From Clostridiales bacterium (lineage in GTDB: Bacteria > Bacillota_B > Dehalobacteriia > UBA4068), in NCBI GenBank assembly GCA_009782975.1, contig WRIA01000005.1:1-11393 (forward strand): a DNA stretch of 11,393 nt, in the 5' to 3' direction. This document shows, one piece after another, positions 1 through 9,735 of the stretch. The first letter of the stretch is position 1. Each line of letters begins with the position of its first letter. The notes beneath the pieces are model-generated. The model saw nothing but the letters and a program-made list of their open reading frames with translations. It was not told where the DNA came from and did not search any database. A program made the translations under genes and the position numbers.

Positions 1-37
1 TGTCTATTCTATACCCCTTTCTACGGCCTACATTATG

Positions 38-943
38 TCAGCGTCCGATGATAAGATCCAGGGATTCCCCGGACATCACTTCCGGCAATACGCCATCCCA
101 TTTTTCGTAGAAGGTTTGCCGTAGCATGGCCTCCTTTACCTCCGCGGAGAGCGCGCTCCAGGCTTCCTGCATTATCCGCAGGGCTTCGGCATCGCCCTGG
201 GCTTTAGCTATAACGGACTTGGCCTCGCGTTCGGCCACAGCCAGTTGCTCCTCCGCCTTTATGATGGCCCGTTCCTTATCATAATCGGCGCGAAGTTTTT
301 CCTGCTCCGCTATCATCTTTTGCTCAACGGCGTTTTCGAAGGCCGTGTTAAAGGCGATATCCGATAACGCTACCATGGTAAGTGTCACAAAATATTGATC
401 CACCACCGGCACTATGCGCTTTTCTATTTCCCCGCTTAATACCGAGCGCGTTTCTACTATAAGCATGGCGCCTCTGTCGGCGAAAACGCTTTTGGCGCGT
501 TCCAGTATCACCGCCTGCAACTTTTGTTCCAGCACCGTAACGGAACCGTACTGGCGGTTTATATCCATCACTTTTTCCGGCTTTACCTGGTACTGCACGG
601 CTAACTGCCCGGTCACTATCTGTGCGTCTTTGCTGTAGGCCTCGAATTGCAGGGGTATCTCCCGCGTTTTTATGTCGTATATCTCCACGGTATCGGAAAG
701 CCAGAAGCGCCAGTGCATACCCGGCCCTATGGTTTGCCTGGCCTCGCCGAACACCTTTACTACACCCATTTCGCCGGTGGAGATGAATACCAGCGACGCC
801 GGTATTACCGCCAGCAGGATAAGGCACAGCAGGGCGCAGGCTATAGCCGCTTTTCTTAGGGCGCCTTTAGTCCTTATGGCCGCCGCCGCGCTTAATACCG
901 TAAAAGCCAAAAGCCCGGCCCCTAAAATAAATTTGATACCCAT
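38..943 (-). CDS. SPFH/Band 7 (prohibitin-like) membrane protein
   Basis: This 301-residue protein has two hydrophobic N-terminal helices (about residues 4-22 and 31-54). A Band 7/PHB domain follows (about 55-210), then a charged Ala/Glu/Lys-rich helix (about 205-270) of the kind that drives SPFH oligomerisation. Near the end is KWDGVLP (281-287), the C-terminal signature seen in prohibitin-like bacterial members. Family members form large ring- or cage-like assemblies at the cytoplasmic membrane and often act with proteases; the specific role here is unknown. I chose the ATG at 943 because GAGG lies 8 nt before it. A GTG at 952 in the same frame would add three residues but overlaps that ribosome binding site. 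It lies 91 bp after hypF on the same strand, with a possible promoter in between, so it may be transcribed with hypBF, alone, or both. No NfeD partner is visible, although only 37 bases of downstream sequence are present. Confidence 0.88.
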   Translation of the reverse strand: MGIKFILGAGLLAFTVLSAAAAIRTKGALRKAAIACALLCLILLAVIPASLVFISTGEMGVVKVFGEARQTIGPGMHWRFWLSDTVEIYDIKTREIPLQFEAYSKDAQIVTGQLAVQYQVKPEKVMDINRQYGSVTVLEQKLQAVILERAKSVFADRGAMLIVETRSVLSGEIEKRIVPVVDQYFVTLTMVALSDIAFNTAFENAVEQKMIAEQEKLRADYDKERAIIKAEEQLAVAEREAKSVIAKAQGDAEALRIMQEAWSALSAEVKEAMLRQTFYEKWDGVLPEVMSGESLDLIIGR

Positions 944-975
944 TATAAGCACCTCGTTTCTTCATTTATATGCAC

Positions 976-1004
976 ATTTTAACACGTTTTTGTGAATATG
1001 TATA
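976..1004 (-). promoter_or_regulatory. Possible sigma-A promoter for the Band 7 gene
   Basis: Read on the minus strand, TATACA (999-1004, 4 of 6 matches to TTGACA) is separated by 17 bp from TAAAAT (976-981, 5 of 6 matches to TATAAT). It lies in the AT-rich gap between hypF and the Band 7 gene, about 30 bp before the start codon. The -35 match is modest, so this is a candidate only. Confidence 0.35.
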
Positions 1005-1034
1005 TACCTTACCGCTGCCGGATGCTTTTCTGTA

Positions 1035-3293
1035 TCAAGGCTCCGGCATACTGGCAGCTACCGCGGCTTGCCCATAGGCCAGACCGCCGTCGCCCGCCGG
1101 GACCGCGCTGTTGCTGTAAACCTTAAAGCCCGCGGCACTAAGCTCCTGCCAGACACTGTCCAAAAGCCAGATATTCTGCCAGCAGCCGCCGGAAAGAGCG
1201 ACAGTTTCCGCGCCCAACTCCGTTTTAAAGCGCAGGGCCAGCTCTAAGCATAGCCCGCTTATAGCTCTATGGAAGCGTGTTGCCACCGTTTTTACCTGCT
1301 CCCCCAGAAGCAGATCCTGGGCCGCCGCCCTTATCACGGGCCGCCAGTCCAGTATCAAAGGCCCTTCGGCCCGTTTTTCTACGGCAAAGCCGTAGCAGCC
1401 GCTAACGGTGTCGTCTATGATGTTTTCCAGAGCTATGGCCGCCTGACCTTCGTAACTTACCTTATGATATAGCCCGCAAAGCGCGGCCAGGGCATCGAAA
1501 AGCCTGCCCATGCCGGAGGAAAGGGGGGCGTTTACCTCTTGTTTAAGGACTCTTAGCGTTATTTCCCAGCCCGCGGGCCAGCCCCAGCGGCTGTTTGCGG
1601 CCAGTTCCTCCCCGCCTGCCGCGTATAGGGCGCTTAAGGCTTGCCGCCAGGGTTCGCGGATGGCCTTTTCCCCGCCCGGCAAGGGCAGGTAAGCAAGATG
1701 AGCCCGGCGCGTAAACCCGGCGGTATCGCCGTATAATATCTCGCCGCCCCACAGGTTGCCGTCCGGGCCATAGCCGCTGCCGTCGAAGATAAAGCCAAGC
1801 GCCGGACCGTTAAGCCCGTATTCGGCCAGCACCGAAGCCAGGTGTGCATGATGATGCTGCACCTTTAGCAGGGGCAGGCCGCTTTGCCGCGCGTAGCGTG
1901 TGGAAAGGTAATCCGGATGCAGGTCGCAGGCCACCGCTTCCGGCCGCACCTTGAACATATCGCAAAAATGCTCTATTTCCCTACGGTACTGGGCGTAGGT
2001 GGCCACATCGTCCAAATCGCCTATATGCTGGCTTAGTATAGCCTCCGGGCCGCGCGTAAGGCAAAAGGTATTTTTTTCCTGAGAGCCCACGGCCAGTATC
2101 TGCCGCTTGCAGCCACTAAGCCTTAAAGGCTGCGGGGCATAGCCGCGACTGCGGCGGATAAGGCGGGACGACCCCGCCGCCCATATAGCCACGCTGTCGT
2201 CGGCGCGGCGGAAAATAGGGCGGTCGTGGAGCAAAAAAGCGTCGGCCAGGCCGCTAAGGCGGGTAAGGGCGTCCGGATCCTTATAGGCTATGGGCTCGTC
2301 GCTGAAATTGGCGCTGGTCATCACCAGGGCAAGTTGGCCCAGGCACAGCAGATGGTGCAGGGGAGTGTAGGGCAGCATAACACCTAAGCGGCTGCTATCC
2401 GGCGCTATGGCGGAGGGGATACAGGGTGCGTCTTTTTTGCGCTTTAGCAGCACTATGGGGTGGGCCGGAGAAGTAAGCAGCTCTTCCTCCTGTGGGTTAA
2501 GCTCGCAATAGCGGCGCGTTTGCTCTGCATCCGGCAGCATAAGCGCAAAGGGCTTATGCCAGCGCAGTTTGCGGCCGCGCAGGGTGTTTACCGCCTGTTC
2601 GTTTTGGGCATCGCAGGCCAGATGATAACCGCCCAAACCCTTTACCGCCAAAACCAGGCCGGCTTTAAGGGCTGCCTTAGCCAGTTGCAAGGGTTCGCCG
2701 GGCAGTTCCTTGCCAGCGGCGTCCAAAAAGCGCAGGGTGGGTCCGCAAGCTGCGCAGGCGTTAGGCTGTGCGTGAAAACGCCGCTCGGCAGGGTCCGAAT
2801 ACTCGGCCCGGCACTTGTCGCACATCACAAAATGCTTCATTGTGGTAAGGGGGCGGTCGTAGGGCAGGCCTTCTATTATGGTAAAGCGCGGCCCGCAGTT
2901 GGTGCAGTTTATAAAGGGGTAGCGGTAACGGCGGTCGGCCGGGTCTAAAAGCTCGGCCAGGCAATCCGGGCAAAGGGCCAGATCCGGCGAGATCAGTGTG
3001 CGGCGCGGCCCGCTTTTGCTGGGCAGTATGGTAAAAGCCGTCTCCTGAAGCGGGCAAAGCTCCGATACACTGACCCCGTCTATGCGGCTTACGGATGGGG
3101 CTTCCGCCTTTAGGCGCGCCAAAAAAGCGGAGCAGGCTTTTTCCTCCCCCTCTATGGCGCATTCCACCCCTGCGGGGGAATTAAGCACCCAGCCTGTTAG
3201 GCCAAGGCCATTAGCCAGCTTATACACATAGGGGCGGAAGCCCACCCCCTGTACTATACCTGTAACTATAACCGAAAAACGTTTTTTGGCCAT
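1035..3293 (-). CDS. hypF: Carbamoyltransferase HypF, [NiFe]-hydrogenase maturation
   Basis: HypF makes the cyanide ligands of the [NiFe]-hydrogenase iron: it turns carbamoyl phosphate and ATP into a carbamoyl-adenylate and passes the carbamoyl group to the C-terminal Cys of HypE. All expected modules are present in 752 residues, the normal length. There is an acylphosphatase domain (VQGVGFRPYVYK at 14-25, catalytic Arg20, Asn38). Two zinc fingers follow (C108xxC111 with C130xxC133; C158xxC161 with C180xxC183), then a YrdC-like domain (KGLGGYHLACDA, 218-229). The C-terminal Kae1-like domain has HHHAH (480-484), FDGSGYGPDG (503-512) and a late PAGDGG motif (732-737). The ATG at 3293 has AGGAAA and AGGG just upstream. 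The gap from hypB is 48 bp, which suggests an operon. The partners hypA, hypC, hypD and hypE are not in the window, so they must be elsewhere. Confidence 0.97.
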   Translation of the reverse strand: MAKKRFSVIVTGIVQGVGFRPYVYKLANGLGLTGWVLNSPAGVECAIEGEEKACSAFLARLKAEAPSVSRIDGVSVSELCPLQETAFTILPSKSGPRRTLISPDLALCPDCLAELLDPADRRYRYPFINCTNCGPRFTIIEGLPYDRPLTTMKHFVMCDKCRAEYSDPAERRFHAQPNACAACGPTLRFLDAAGKELPGEPLQLAKAALKAGLVLAVKGLGGYHLACDAQNEQAVNTLRGRKLRWHKPFALMLPDAEQTRRYCELNPQEEELLTSPAHPIVLLKRKKDAPCIPSAIAPDSSRLGVMLPYTPLHHLLCLGQLALVMTSANFSDEPIAYKDPDALTRLSGLADAFLLHDRPIFRRADDSVAIWAAGSSRLIRRSRGYAPQPLRLSGCKRQILAVGSQEKNTFCLTRGPEAILSQHIGDLDDVATYAQYRREIEHFCDMFKVRPEAVACDLHPDYLSTRYARQSGLPLLKVQHHHAHLASVLAEYGLNGPALGFIFDGSGYGPDGNLWGGEILYGDTAGFTRRAHLAYLPLPGGEKAIREPWRQALSALYAAGGEELAANSRWGWPAGWEITLRVLKQEVNAPLSSGMGRLFDALAALCGLYHKVSYEGQAAIALENIIDDTVSGCYGFAVEKRAEGPLILDWRPVIRAAAQDLLLGEQVKTVATRFHRAISGLCLELALRFKTELGAETVALSGGCWQNIWLLDSVWQELSAAGFKVYSNSAVPAGDGGLAYGQAAVAASMPEP

Positions 3294-3341
3294 GCCGCCC
3301 TGTTTCCTGTTTCGTTATTAATTAGGACCGTTCCGCCGCAT

Positions 3342-4040
3342 TTATTGATCCCGTATCTTTTCCTTTGCCAGCAAGACCAGATGATCGGCCAGCGCGTCCA
3401 CGCCCAGCACCTCGCCCTGGCGGCAGCAGGTGGCAAAGACCTGTATATCCGGGTTTATTCCGGTAATATCCTTTTTCATAATATCCAAATCTATATCCAG
3501 CACACTAAGCAGGTCTATTTTATTTACCACCGCTACCTGGGAATGCAGGAATGCCGTAGGGTATTTGCTGGGCTTATCCTCGCCCTCGGCCACGCTCATA
3601 ACCACCATGCGCCTGTCCGCGCCTAAATCGAAGGCGGCCGGGCTAATAAGGCTGCCCACGTTCTCTATGATAAGCATATCTATATCTTCCAGATAAAAGC
3701 CCGGTAACACGCGGTTTATCATCTGTGCGTCCAGATGTCCTTCGCCGCCGGTATTTATCTGCACTACGGAAACACCGCAGCCTGCTATGCGCCGCGCGTC
3801 CTTGGCCGTGGCCAGGTCGCCTTCTATTACGGCTACCCGTATGCGCTGCTGCAACAAGGGCAGCATGGTCTCCAGCAGTTTGGTCTTGCCGGAACCGGGC
3901 GAGCCCATAACATTTAGGGCAAACACGCCAAAATCATTGAATAACCTGCGGTTTTCCTCCGCGTAGGCGTTGTTTTCTTCCATTTTTTCCTGCGGGCTTA
4001 CATACCGCGGGTCAAAATCCGGTGTGTCATAAACCAGCAT
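3342..4040 (-). CDS. hypB: HypB-family nickel-insertion GTPase with a degenerate metal site
   Basis: This is a SIMIBI-class GTPase that normally works with HypA to insert nickel into the large subunit of [NiFe]-hydrogenase. The 232-residue protein shows the P-loop GSPGSGKT (46-53), VIEGD (71-75), QINTG (94-98), GHLDAQM (101-107), ENVG (126-129), FDLG (137-140), EGEDKP (152-157) and the guanine-specificity motif NKID (173-176). The family identity is clear. Oddly, the two cysteines that bind metal in the G domain of characterised HypB proteins (Cys in GCHLDA and Cys in NLVCP) are replaced by Gly101 and Ser133; only His102 remains. There is also no N-terminal CxxC or His-rich stretch. The other cysteines (88, 205, 206) are not at these sites. 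Start: ATG at 4040 with AAGGGGG 7 nt upstream. A promoter and three 21-bp units precede it, and hypF follows 48 bp downstream. It may hydrolyse GTP without storing nickel, or bind metal differently. Confidence 0.92.
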   Translation of the reverse strand: MLVYDTPDFDPRYVSPQEKMEENNAYAEENRRLFNDFGVFALNVMGSPGSGKTKLLETMLPLLQQRIRVAVIEGDLATAKDARRIAGCGVSVVQINTGGEGHLDAQMINRVLPGFYLEDIDMLIIENVGSLISPAAFDLGADRRMVVMSVAEGEDKPSKYPTAFLHSQVAVVNKIDLLSVLDIDLDIMKKDITGINPDIQVFATCCRQGEVLGVDALADHLVLLAKEKIRDQ

Positions 4041-4120
4041 AAGGCTACCCCCTTACAAGCCGATCAAAATACATTATTAAAAGAGCCATGTAGAATTTGT
4101 GCCCGGTCTTTGTAATGTAA

Positions 4121-4149
4121 ATTATAGCAAAAATATTTAACTTCGTAAA
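4121..4149 (-). promoter_or_regulatory. Sigma-A-type promoter of hypB
   Basis: Read on the minus strand, TTTACG (4144-4149, 4 of 6 matches) is followed after exactly 17 bp by a perfect TATAAT (4121-4126). The start of transcription would fall near 4113-4115, giving a leader of about 75 nt before hypB. The -35 element lies inside the first 21-bp unit of the tandem array (4131-4151), so a protein bound to the array would act directly on this promoter. Confidence 0.6.
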
Positions 4150-4193
4150 TAAAATATTTAGATATCTAAATAAAATGTTTAGGTTCGCAAATA
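4131..4193. repeat. Three tandem 21-bp AT-rich units upstream of hypB
   Basis: Three head-to-tail units of exactly 21 bp occupy 4131-4151, 4152-4172 and 4173-4193. Each starts AAATATT or AAATGTT and ends AAATA. The middle unit contains a perfect 18-bp palindrome, TATTTAGATATCTAAATA (4155-4172); the other two have the same arms around a TTCG-containing centre. A 21-bp period is two helical turns, so equivalent bases face the same side of the DNA. A homologous array in the same orientation lies at 8736-8798. The layout and its overlap with the hypB -35 element suggest an operator array, but the binding protein is unknown. Confidence 0.75.
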
Positions 4194-4233
4194 TTTTTTA
4201 ATAGAAGTTTAATTGTGATATATGTATAACGGA

Positions 4234-6318
<2,085 letters not shown>

Positions 6319-6351
6319 TTACTATCATATTTTGGGCCTTCGCCTTGCGCC

Positions 6352-8574
6352 TTATATCTTTTTCATAGGGGCGTAGCGCCACATAAGCTGCTTTACACCC
6401 TGTCCGGGGAAGGCCACCGCCATCTGCATATCCTCGCCGCTGCCGGTTACCGTTACCACCACGCCGTCGCCGAATTTGGCGTGGCGGACCTTATCTCCCA
6501 GCCCTATCAGCCGGTCTGCCGATGGTGGCGCGGGGGCCGGTGGTTTGGGGCGCGGCGCGAACACATTATCCGTAAGCCTTTCGGCGGGGCGCGTCTGTGC
6601 GCGGCGTTGGGGCGTAAAGCCGCTTTTTTCGATATTTTTCGCCGGTAATTCCTGCAAAAAGCGGGAAGGGCGGCTCGGCACATAGCTGCCCCGTTGCAGG
6701 CGGCGGGCGGCGGAGCTGATGAACAAACGCTCTTTGGCCCTGGTCATGCCCACATAACATAAACGGCGTTCTTCCTCCATTTCCTCCTCGCTGTCGGAGA
6801 GCAATACGCGCTGATGCGGAAAAAGCCCTTCCTCCAGCCCGGCCATAAAAACTACCGGAAATTCCAGCCCCTTGGCCGCGTGCAGCGTCATAAGAGTCAA
6901 AAAATCCGCCCGTTCATCCGGGTTATCCATATCCGTGGCTAAAGCCAGCTGCCCCAAAAAGGCGGTAAGGGGCTTAAGTTGCTCTTCCCCGCTAAAGGCC
7001 GCTATCTCGGCAAATTCTTCGTCGAAGGCGGCGGCGGTATTGTAAAGCTCCTCCAGTATTTCCAGGCGCTCTTCGGCATCCGGTAAAGCGGCTACCATAT
7101 CCCTATAGCCGCTTTGCAACCAAAGACGCTGCAACAGCTCTTTCATGGATGCGGTCTTTGCGTATTCCCCCCAGGCTTTAAGGTGGGCGGTAAGGGCGCG
7201 CAGGCTTTTAACCGTCGCCGCCGGTATGCCGCCGCAGCGTTCCGGCTCCCGCAAAAGCTCCGCCAGGGCAATATCCTCCGCCGCGGCGCGGGCCGCAAGC
7301 TTATCCCAGCTGGCCTTGCCGATACCGCGTTTGGGCTCGTTATAGATGCGGTTAAGGGCCTCCGTATCCCGGGGGTTGGCCAAAAAACGCAGATAAGCCA
7401 GGGTGTCCTTAACCTCTTTGCGCTCGTAGAACTTCATGCCGCCGTAAATGCGGTAAGGCAGGCCAAAGCGGCGGCATTGATCCTCCAGCAGGCGGCTTTG
7501 GCCATGAGTGCGGTAAAGCACGGCGCAATCACAAAGGGTAAAATCGCTGTTACGCAACCTGGCTATATTGTCGATTATAAAATAGGCTTCCTCCCGGTCG
7601 TCCGCGGATTGATGCAGCCGTATTTTCTCTCCCTCGCCCCTTGCGGAAAAAAGCTCCTTGGGCTTGCGGTTTTCGTTGTGGGAGATAAGCGCGTTGGCCG
7701 CGTCCAGTATGTTCTGGCGGGAGCGGTAGTTTTGCGTAAGCGATATTTCCCGGCAGGCGGGGTAATCCCGGGAAAAATCCATGATATTGCCGATATCCGC
7801 GCCGCGCCAGCGATAGATGGATTGATCCGGGTCGCCCACCGCGAACAGGTCGCCGTCCTCCCCGCTTAAAAGACGCACCAACTGGTATTGGCTGTGGTTG
7901 GTATCCTGATACTCATCCACCAATATGTGCTTGAAGCGCGTGCGGTAATGCTGCAAAATCTGCGGCTCTTTGCGCAGCAGCGCAACCGCCTGCATAAGCA
8001 GGTCGTCGAAATCCAGGGCGTTTGCGGCCGTAAGCCGTCGCTGATAATCGCTGTAAAGGCGGGCCACGGTCTGCTGCCAGTCGTTTGTCGCCGTTTTTCC
8101 ATATCCTGCCGGATCTATCAGGCTGTTTTTCGCCGCGCTAACGGCGTTTAGCACCGACGCGGGATGAAACCGTTTATCTTCGCCCAAGCCCAAGGATACC
8201 AGGCATTTTTTCATCAGGGAGCGGCTTTCGCCATCGTCGTATATATTGAAATCGGCGTTAAGCGGGGCAATATGACCGCCTTCCCTGCGCAGCAGGCGCG
8301 CACATAGAGAATGGAAGGTGCCTATCCACATATAGCGCGTGGGCAGGCCGGTGATAGCGGCCAGGCGTTCCTTCATTTCCCGCGCCGCCTTGTTGGTAAA
8401 GGTAGCGGCCAGTATATTTGTGGGCGCCGCCTTTTGTTCCGCTATAAGCCAGGCCACCCGGCTTACCAGTACGCGGGTCTTGCCGCTGCCCGCCCCGGCT
8501 ATAACCAGGGTCTGCCCGGGCGGCGCCGTTACCGCCTTAAGCTGTTGGTCGTTTAATCCGTTTAATATATCCAT
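6352..8574 (-). CDS. pcrA: ATP-dependent DNA helicase PcrA (UvrD/Rep family, SF1A)
   Basis: PcrA is a 3'-5' helicase that works in nucleotide excision repair, removes RecA and RNA polymerase from DNA, and helps plasmid rolling-circle replication. All SF1A motifs can be read in 740 residues: Q motif LNDQQLKAV (7-15), Walker A GAGSGKT (27-33, Lys32), motif Ia TFTNKAAREMKERL (58-71), DEYQDTN (220-226), GDPDQSIYRWRGA (247-259), QNYRS (281-285), LHAAKGLEF (564-572) and YVGMTRAKERL (607-617). A Pro-rich linker (about 675-685) leads to the C-terminal Tudor-like domain (about 690-740) that in PcrA contacts RNA polymerase. This separates it from Rep, which lacks that tail. The ATG at 8574 has a GGGGGA sequence 4-5 nt upstream. 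It is the first gene of the minus-strand group; I could not find a convincing sigma-A promoter for it. Confidence 0.97.
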   Translation of the reverse strand: MDILNGLNDQQLKAVTAPPGQTLVIAGAGSGKTRVLVSRVAWLIAEQKAAPTNILAATFTNKAAREMKERLAAITGLPTRYMWIGTFHSLCARLLRREGGHIAPLNADFNIYDDGESRSLMKKCLVSLGLGEDKRFHPASVLNAVSAAKNSLIDPAGYGKTATNDWQQTVARLYSDYQRRLTAANALDFDDLLMQAVALLRKEPQILQHYRTRFKHILVDEYQDTNHSQYQLVRLLSGEDGDLFAVGDPDQSIYRWRGADIGNIMDFSRDYPACREISLTQNYRSRQNILDAANALISHNENRKPKELFSARGEGEKIRLHQSADDREEAYFIIDNIARLRNSDFTLCDCAVLYRTHGQSRLLEDQCRRFGLPYRIYGGMKFYERKEVKDTLAYLRFLANPRDTEALNRIYNEPKRGIGKASWDKLAARAAAEDIALAELLREPERCGGIPAATVKSLRALTAHLKAWGEYAKTASMKELLQRLWLQSGYRDMVAALPDAEERLEILEELYNTAAAFDEEFAEIAAFSGEEQLKPLTAFLGQLALATDMDNPDERADFLTLMTLHAAKGLEFPVVFMAGLEEGLFPHQRVLLSDSEEEMEEERRLCYVGMTRAKERLFISSAARRLQRGSYVPSRPSRFLQELPAKNIEKSGFTPQRRAQTRPAERLTDNVFAPRPKPPAPAPPSADRLIGLGDKVRHAKFGDGVVVTVTGSGEDMQMAVAFPGQGVKQLMWRYAPMKKI

Positions 8575-8677
8575 GCTTTCCCCCGTGCTTACGCAATTAT
8601 CTGCCTGTATAAATTCGGCGCGGGGTGGTAAATAACCTTCATATTTTTAGCGCCGCTCTATACCGCCGTATATGCTT

Positions 8678-8693
8678 TGCCTTTACAAAGGCA
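8678..8693. promoter_or_regulatory. 16-bp palindrome over a -35 element
   Basis: TGCCTTT and AAAGGCA form perfect 7-bp arms around a 2-bp centre (AC). The palindrome covers the whole -35 element of the plus-strand promoter at 8682-8711, the position of a classical repressor operator. No U-run follows on either strand, so a terminator is unlikely. The binding protein is unknown. Confidence 0.45.
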
Positions 8694-8711
8694 GCGGCAA
8701 AGTGGTATAAT
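8682..8711 (+). promoter_or_regulatory. Sigma-A-type promoter toward the PilZ-fliA genes
   Basis: TTTACA (8682-8687, 5 of 6 matches) is separated by 18 bp from a perfect TATAAT (8706-8711). Transcription would start near 8718 and run rightward through the 21-bp array, giving a leader of about 270 nt before the PilZ start at 8988. A promoter nearer to the gene cannot be excluded: TTGACC occurs at 8960-8965 but has no suitable -10. Confidence 0.5.
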
Positions 8712-8735
8712 TATCCGTAGGCGCGGGCAGTAAAA

Positions 8736-8798
8736 AAATATTCGCGTTCCTAAACAAAATATTCGCGTTCCTAAATAAAATGTTTAACTTCGCAAATA
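8736..8798. repeat. Three tandem 21-bp AT-rich units between pcrA and the PilZ gene
   Basis: The units are 8736-8756, 8757-8777 and 8778-8798, again head to tail with no spacer. The first two differ at one base and have the core TTCGCGTTCCTAAA. The third differs from the third unit of the hypB array (4173-4193) at only two bases. Both arrays have three units, the same period and the same orientation, and both are followed on the plus strand by a T-run. This one lies about 24 bp downstream of the plus-strand -10 box, so a bound protein could act as a roadblock for rightward transcription; it could also serve pcrA. Confidence 0.75.
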
Positions 8799-8987
8799 TT
8801 TTTGCTTATAAAAAATTGCTGCCGGAAAACATATAAAGACCCAGCCTGCCCGTAAACAGAGCCGCAAAGCGGTGTGGCGACCAAAAAACGCAGCGTACCC
8901 GGAATACCGTATTGCTTCCCCTGGCTCGCAATAACAATTAAACATATATTTAAAAACTGTTGACCTTTTATCGTATTGGAGAGTATT

Positions 8988-9710
8988 ATGGAAAATGAAA
9001 AATCGCGCTACAGCACCTCGTTAAAGATCGGGGAAAGGATAGGTATTTCCCTGGACGGCGAAATAATCTACCCCACTTTGCTGGAGGATATAACGGAGGA
9101 CAACCATCTTATAATCTCCGTGCCTTTATACCGCGGCATACCCATAATAATGAAGGTAGAGCAGCATGTGCAGTTTTTCTTCTTCCGGGATAACGGGCGT
9201 TTTTGCATAGATGTACAGGTAGAGGAGATAATTATGCGCGGGCCGCTGCGGCTTATCTCGCTTTTGCAGCTTACCGAGCCCCATAAACAGCAGCGCCGCG
9301 AATCCTTTCGTCTGCGTATCGGCTTATCCGCTCTTATACGCCCCTTTAGCGGCAAACAGTTCCCGCCCGACCCCTTTTTTGTGGAAGAAGATATGGCCCC
9401 CTGGGAAGAAGTGCTTACAAATAATCTTAGCGAGACCGGCCTTTCCTTTAACAGCATAATAGAACATAAAAGCGGCGATTACCTGCACTTAAAAGTTACA
9501 CTGGATCATTCCCCGGAGCATATGGAGCAAATAGAATTGCTGGGGCTGGTACGCCAATCTCAGGCCATAGATTATTTGGGCAGGCAATACCGCCTGGGGG
9601 TGGAATTTTTGCCCTATTCGGAAAATCTGCGGCAACTTATAGCCAAATTTGTGCTTAAAAAGCAACAGCAGGTGATACGCGCCGAACTGGATTTCGATCT
9701 GCCAAAATGA
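8988..9710 (+). CDS. PilZ-domain c-di-GMP receptor, YcgR/MotI-like flagellar brake
   Basis: The 240-residue protein has the two-domain YcgR layout. An N-terminal YcgR-like domain (about 10-98) contains VPLYRGIPIIMKVEQHVQFFF. A C-terminal PilZ domain (about 100-220) follows, with both c-di-GMP contacts: RxxxR (R104 to R108, within QQRRESFR) and NxSxxG (N146, S148, G151). Proteins of this type bind c-di-GMP and slow or stop the flagellar motor; MotI of Bacillus subtilis acts on MotA. I chose the ATG at 8988 because GGAG at 8978-8981 sits 6 nt before it; an upstream in-frame TTG at 8976 overlaps this site. It lies 25 bp before fliA on the same strand. This placement in a flagellar cluster, as in many Clostridia and Negativicutes, supports a motility role. 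It lacks a GGDEF or EAL domain, so it senses rather than makes the signal. Confidence 0.9.
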   Translation: MENEKSRYSTSLKIGERIGISLDGEIIYPTLLEDITEDNHLIISVPLYRGIPIIMKVEQHVQFFFFRDNGRFCIDVQVEEIIMRGPLRLISLLQLTEPHKQQRRESFRLRIGLSALIRPFSGKQFPPDPFFVEEDMAPWEEVLTNNLSETGLSFNSIIEHKSGDYLHLKVTLDHSPEHMEQIELLGLVRQSQAIDYLGRQYRLGVEFLPYSENLRQLIAKFVLKKQQQVIRAELDFDLPK

Positions 9711-9735
9711 TGGTTCTACAAGGGTGTGATCAAGG

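Larger units (their letters stand above)
8575..8987. other. 413-bp divergent intergenic region
   Basis: This gap between pcrA (minus) and the PilZ gene (plus) has no supported gene on either strand. From left to right it holds the pcrA leader, a 16-bp palindrome (8678-8693), a plus-strand promoter (8682-8711), three 21-bp units (8736-8798) and a GC-rich stretch with a small hairpin (CCGC-AAA-GCGG at 8863-8873). The last 40 bases carry the PilZ ribosome binding site. I looked for a c-di-GMP riboswitch because the next gene is a c-di-GMP receptor, and did not find its conserved core. Confidence 0.7.

Noticed and set aside
4131..4193. 21-bp units as a CRISPR array
   Set aside because: The units are contiguous with no spacers, and no cas gene is nearby.
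4131..4193. The palindrome after ligA as an intrinsic terminator
   Set aside because: The stem is almost purely A/T and would be too weak. The homologous array at 8736-8798 is not at the end of a gene.
7114..7869. Open frame of 251 codons on the plus strand inside pcrA
   Set aside because: It is fully antisense to conserved helicase sequence, with no ribosome binding site or domain of its own.
8820..8930. Possible c-di-GMP riboswitch before the PilZ gene
   Set aside because: A GCCGCAAAGC string resembles part of the GEMM-I core, but the GGCAAACC element, the tetraloop and its receptor, and the closing GGGUUACC-type strand are missing.
8960..8988. TTGACC at 8960-8965 as the -35 of a promoter for the PilZ gene
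   Set aside because: A -10 at normal spacing would lie on the ribosome binding site and start codon, and no good -10 is present.
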